The translations under genes were made by a program, and so were the position numbers. DNA of 13,568 nucleotides from JAGNNV01 sp039932395 (GTDB taxonomy: Bacteria > Acidobacteriota > Vicinamibacteria > Fen-336 > JAGNNV01), in NCBI GenBank assembly GCA_039932395.1, contig JBDTQB010000105.1:1-13568 (forward strand). The letters are read 5' to 3'. Under the pieces are notes generated by a model, which saw only the letters and a list, made by a program, of their open reading frames with translations, did no database searches and was not told the DNA's origin. Shown here piece by piece: positions 13,252 to 13,568 of this stretch (the first letter of the stretch is position 1; each line of letters begins with the position of its first letter).

Positions 13252-13568
13252 TTACGAATCCGCTCCGTAGGTACCACCGACGACCGCTTCTTCGGCGGGA
13301 GCGCTGAAGTCGGGCTTCGAATAGTCCTGATCGAAGCTCTCCTCGCGGGCCTCGTAGACCTCCTCGGGGATTTCGACGCGCTGGTAGTACGGCATACCGG
13401 TGCCCGCGGGGATGAGACGACCCATGATGACGTTTTCCTTGAGACCGCGCAGGTGGTCGACACGGCCGGAGATGGCCGCCTCGGTGAGCACGCGCGTGGT
13501 TTCCTGGAAGCTTGCGGCCGAGATGAACGAATCGGTCGAGAGCGACGCCTTGGTGATGCCGAGCAGGA
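13252..13568 (-). CDS. rpoC: DNA-directed RNA polymerase subunit beta', C-terminal part
   Basis: The frame enters from the right edge and ends at TAA 13252-13254, giving the last 104 residues of the beta' subunit, the catalytic clamp-forming subunit of RNA polymerase. The conserved bacterial C-terminal block is plain: GITKASLSTDSFISAASFQE, TTRVLTEAAISGRVDHLRGL, KENVIMGRLIPAGTGMPYYQ. A lineage-specific acidic tail (about 30 residues, ending VVGGTYGADS) follows. It is the only unambiguous core gene here and anchors the window to a chromosome. The gene is cut by the window edge and is otherwise intact as far as visible. Its transcript probably stops at the hairpin at 13101-13132. Confidence 0.97.
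   Translation of the reverse strand, partial: LLGITKASLSTDSFISAASFQETTRVLTEAAISGRVDHLRGLKENVIMGRLIPAGTGMPYYQRVEIPEEVYEAREESFDQDYSKPDFSAPAEEAVVGGTYGADS

Noticed and set aside
13176..13463. A 95-codon minus-strand frame overlapping the rpoC end
   Set aside because: It is in another frame over the conserved beta' C-terminus and has the Arg/Thr/Ser composition of a shadow frame.
1..13568. tRNA genes, CRISPR arrays, intact insertion sequences or prophage genes
   Set aside because: No cloverleaf with conserved T-loop, no regularly spaced direct repeats and no transposase, integrase or phage structural frame were seen.

Overview
The window looks like chromosomal DNA of a GC-rich Gram-negative bacterium. 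The grounds are a TolC-type outer-membrane channel, a periplasmic adaptor, a lipoprotein, a putative beta-barrel protein and many Sec signal peptides, several ending in A-Q. The mix of MacB-type permease, carboxypeptidase-regulatory-like domains, PKD domain and FHA-TPR protein recalls Acidobacteriota (perhaps Vicinamibacteria) or a neighbouring phylum. That placement is an inference from gene style and not a demonstrated affiliation.

Layout. (1) 1-951, plus strand: the 3' end of an unidentified gene, then a piece of a type I restriction HsdR gene that keeps only the C-terminal DUF3387-type region. The motor and nuclease parts are missing, so this looks like a restriction-system relic. (2) 1071-7831, all on the minus strand: a four-gene tripartite efflux operon (TolC-like channel, HlyD/MacA-like adaptor, LolD/MacB-like ATPase, MacB-like permease). 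It is followed by two coupled genes for membrane or envelope proteins, one with a carboxypeptidase-regulatory-like domain and one with a coiled coil and a PKD domain. A good sigma70-like promoter in front of that pair suggests it can be transcribed separately. (3) 8172-9191, minus: an exported TPR protein with a Gly/Ala-rich hydrophobic segment and a metal-binding aspartate-rich motif. (4) 9497-11969, plus, divergent from (3): a putative outer-membrane barrel protein and, 10 bp later, a membrane-spanning FHA protein with an extracytoplasmic PEGA-like domain, Pro/Thr-rich linker and C-terminal TPR module. (5) 12271-12849, minus: a small DUF6252-like lipoprotein with an apparently leaderless promoter. 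(6) 13252-13568, minus: the C-terminus of the RNA polymerase beta' subunit (rpoC), with a strong intrinsic terminator downstream at 13101-13132.

How it may work together. Genes 4-7 of the minus-strand run form a textbook ABC export pump across both membranes. The more unusual part is the set of envelope proteins around it. The exported protein at 8172-9191 and the FHA protein at 10632-11969 carry the same TPR module, ending in a D-x-x-(K/R)-F-x-P-x-V/I-x-x-F motif. The exported TPR protein and the PKD protein share a GAGV-x-LA-x-KK-type hydrophobic segment. I read this as a possible envelope-sensing or assembly system that links outer membrane, periplasm and cytoplasmic phospho-signalling through the FHA domain. 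No kinase gene lies in the window, so the signalling role is a hypothesis. I found no tRNA, rRNA, CRISPR array, intact insertion sequence or prophage gene.
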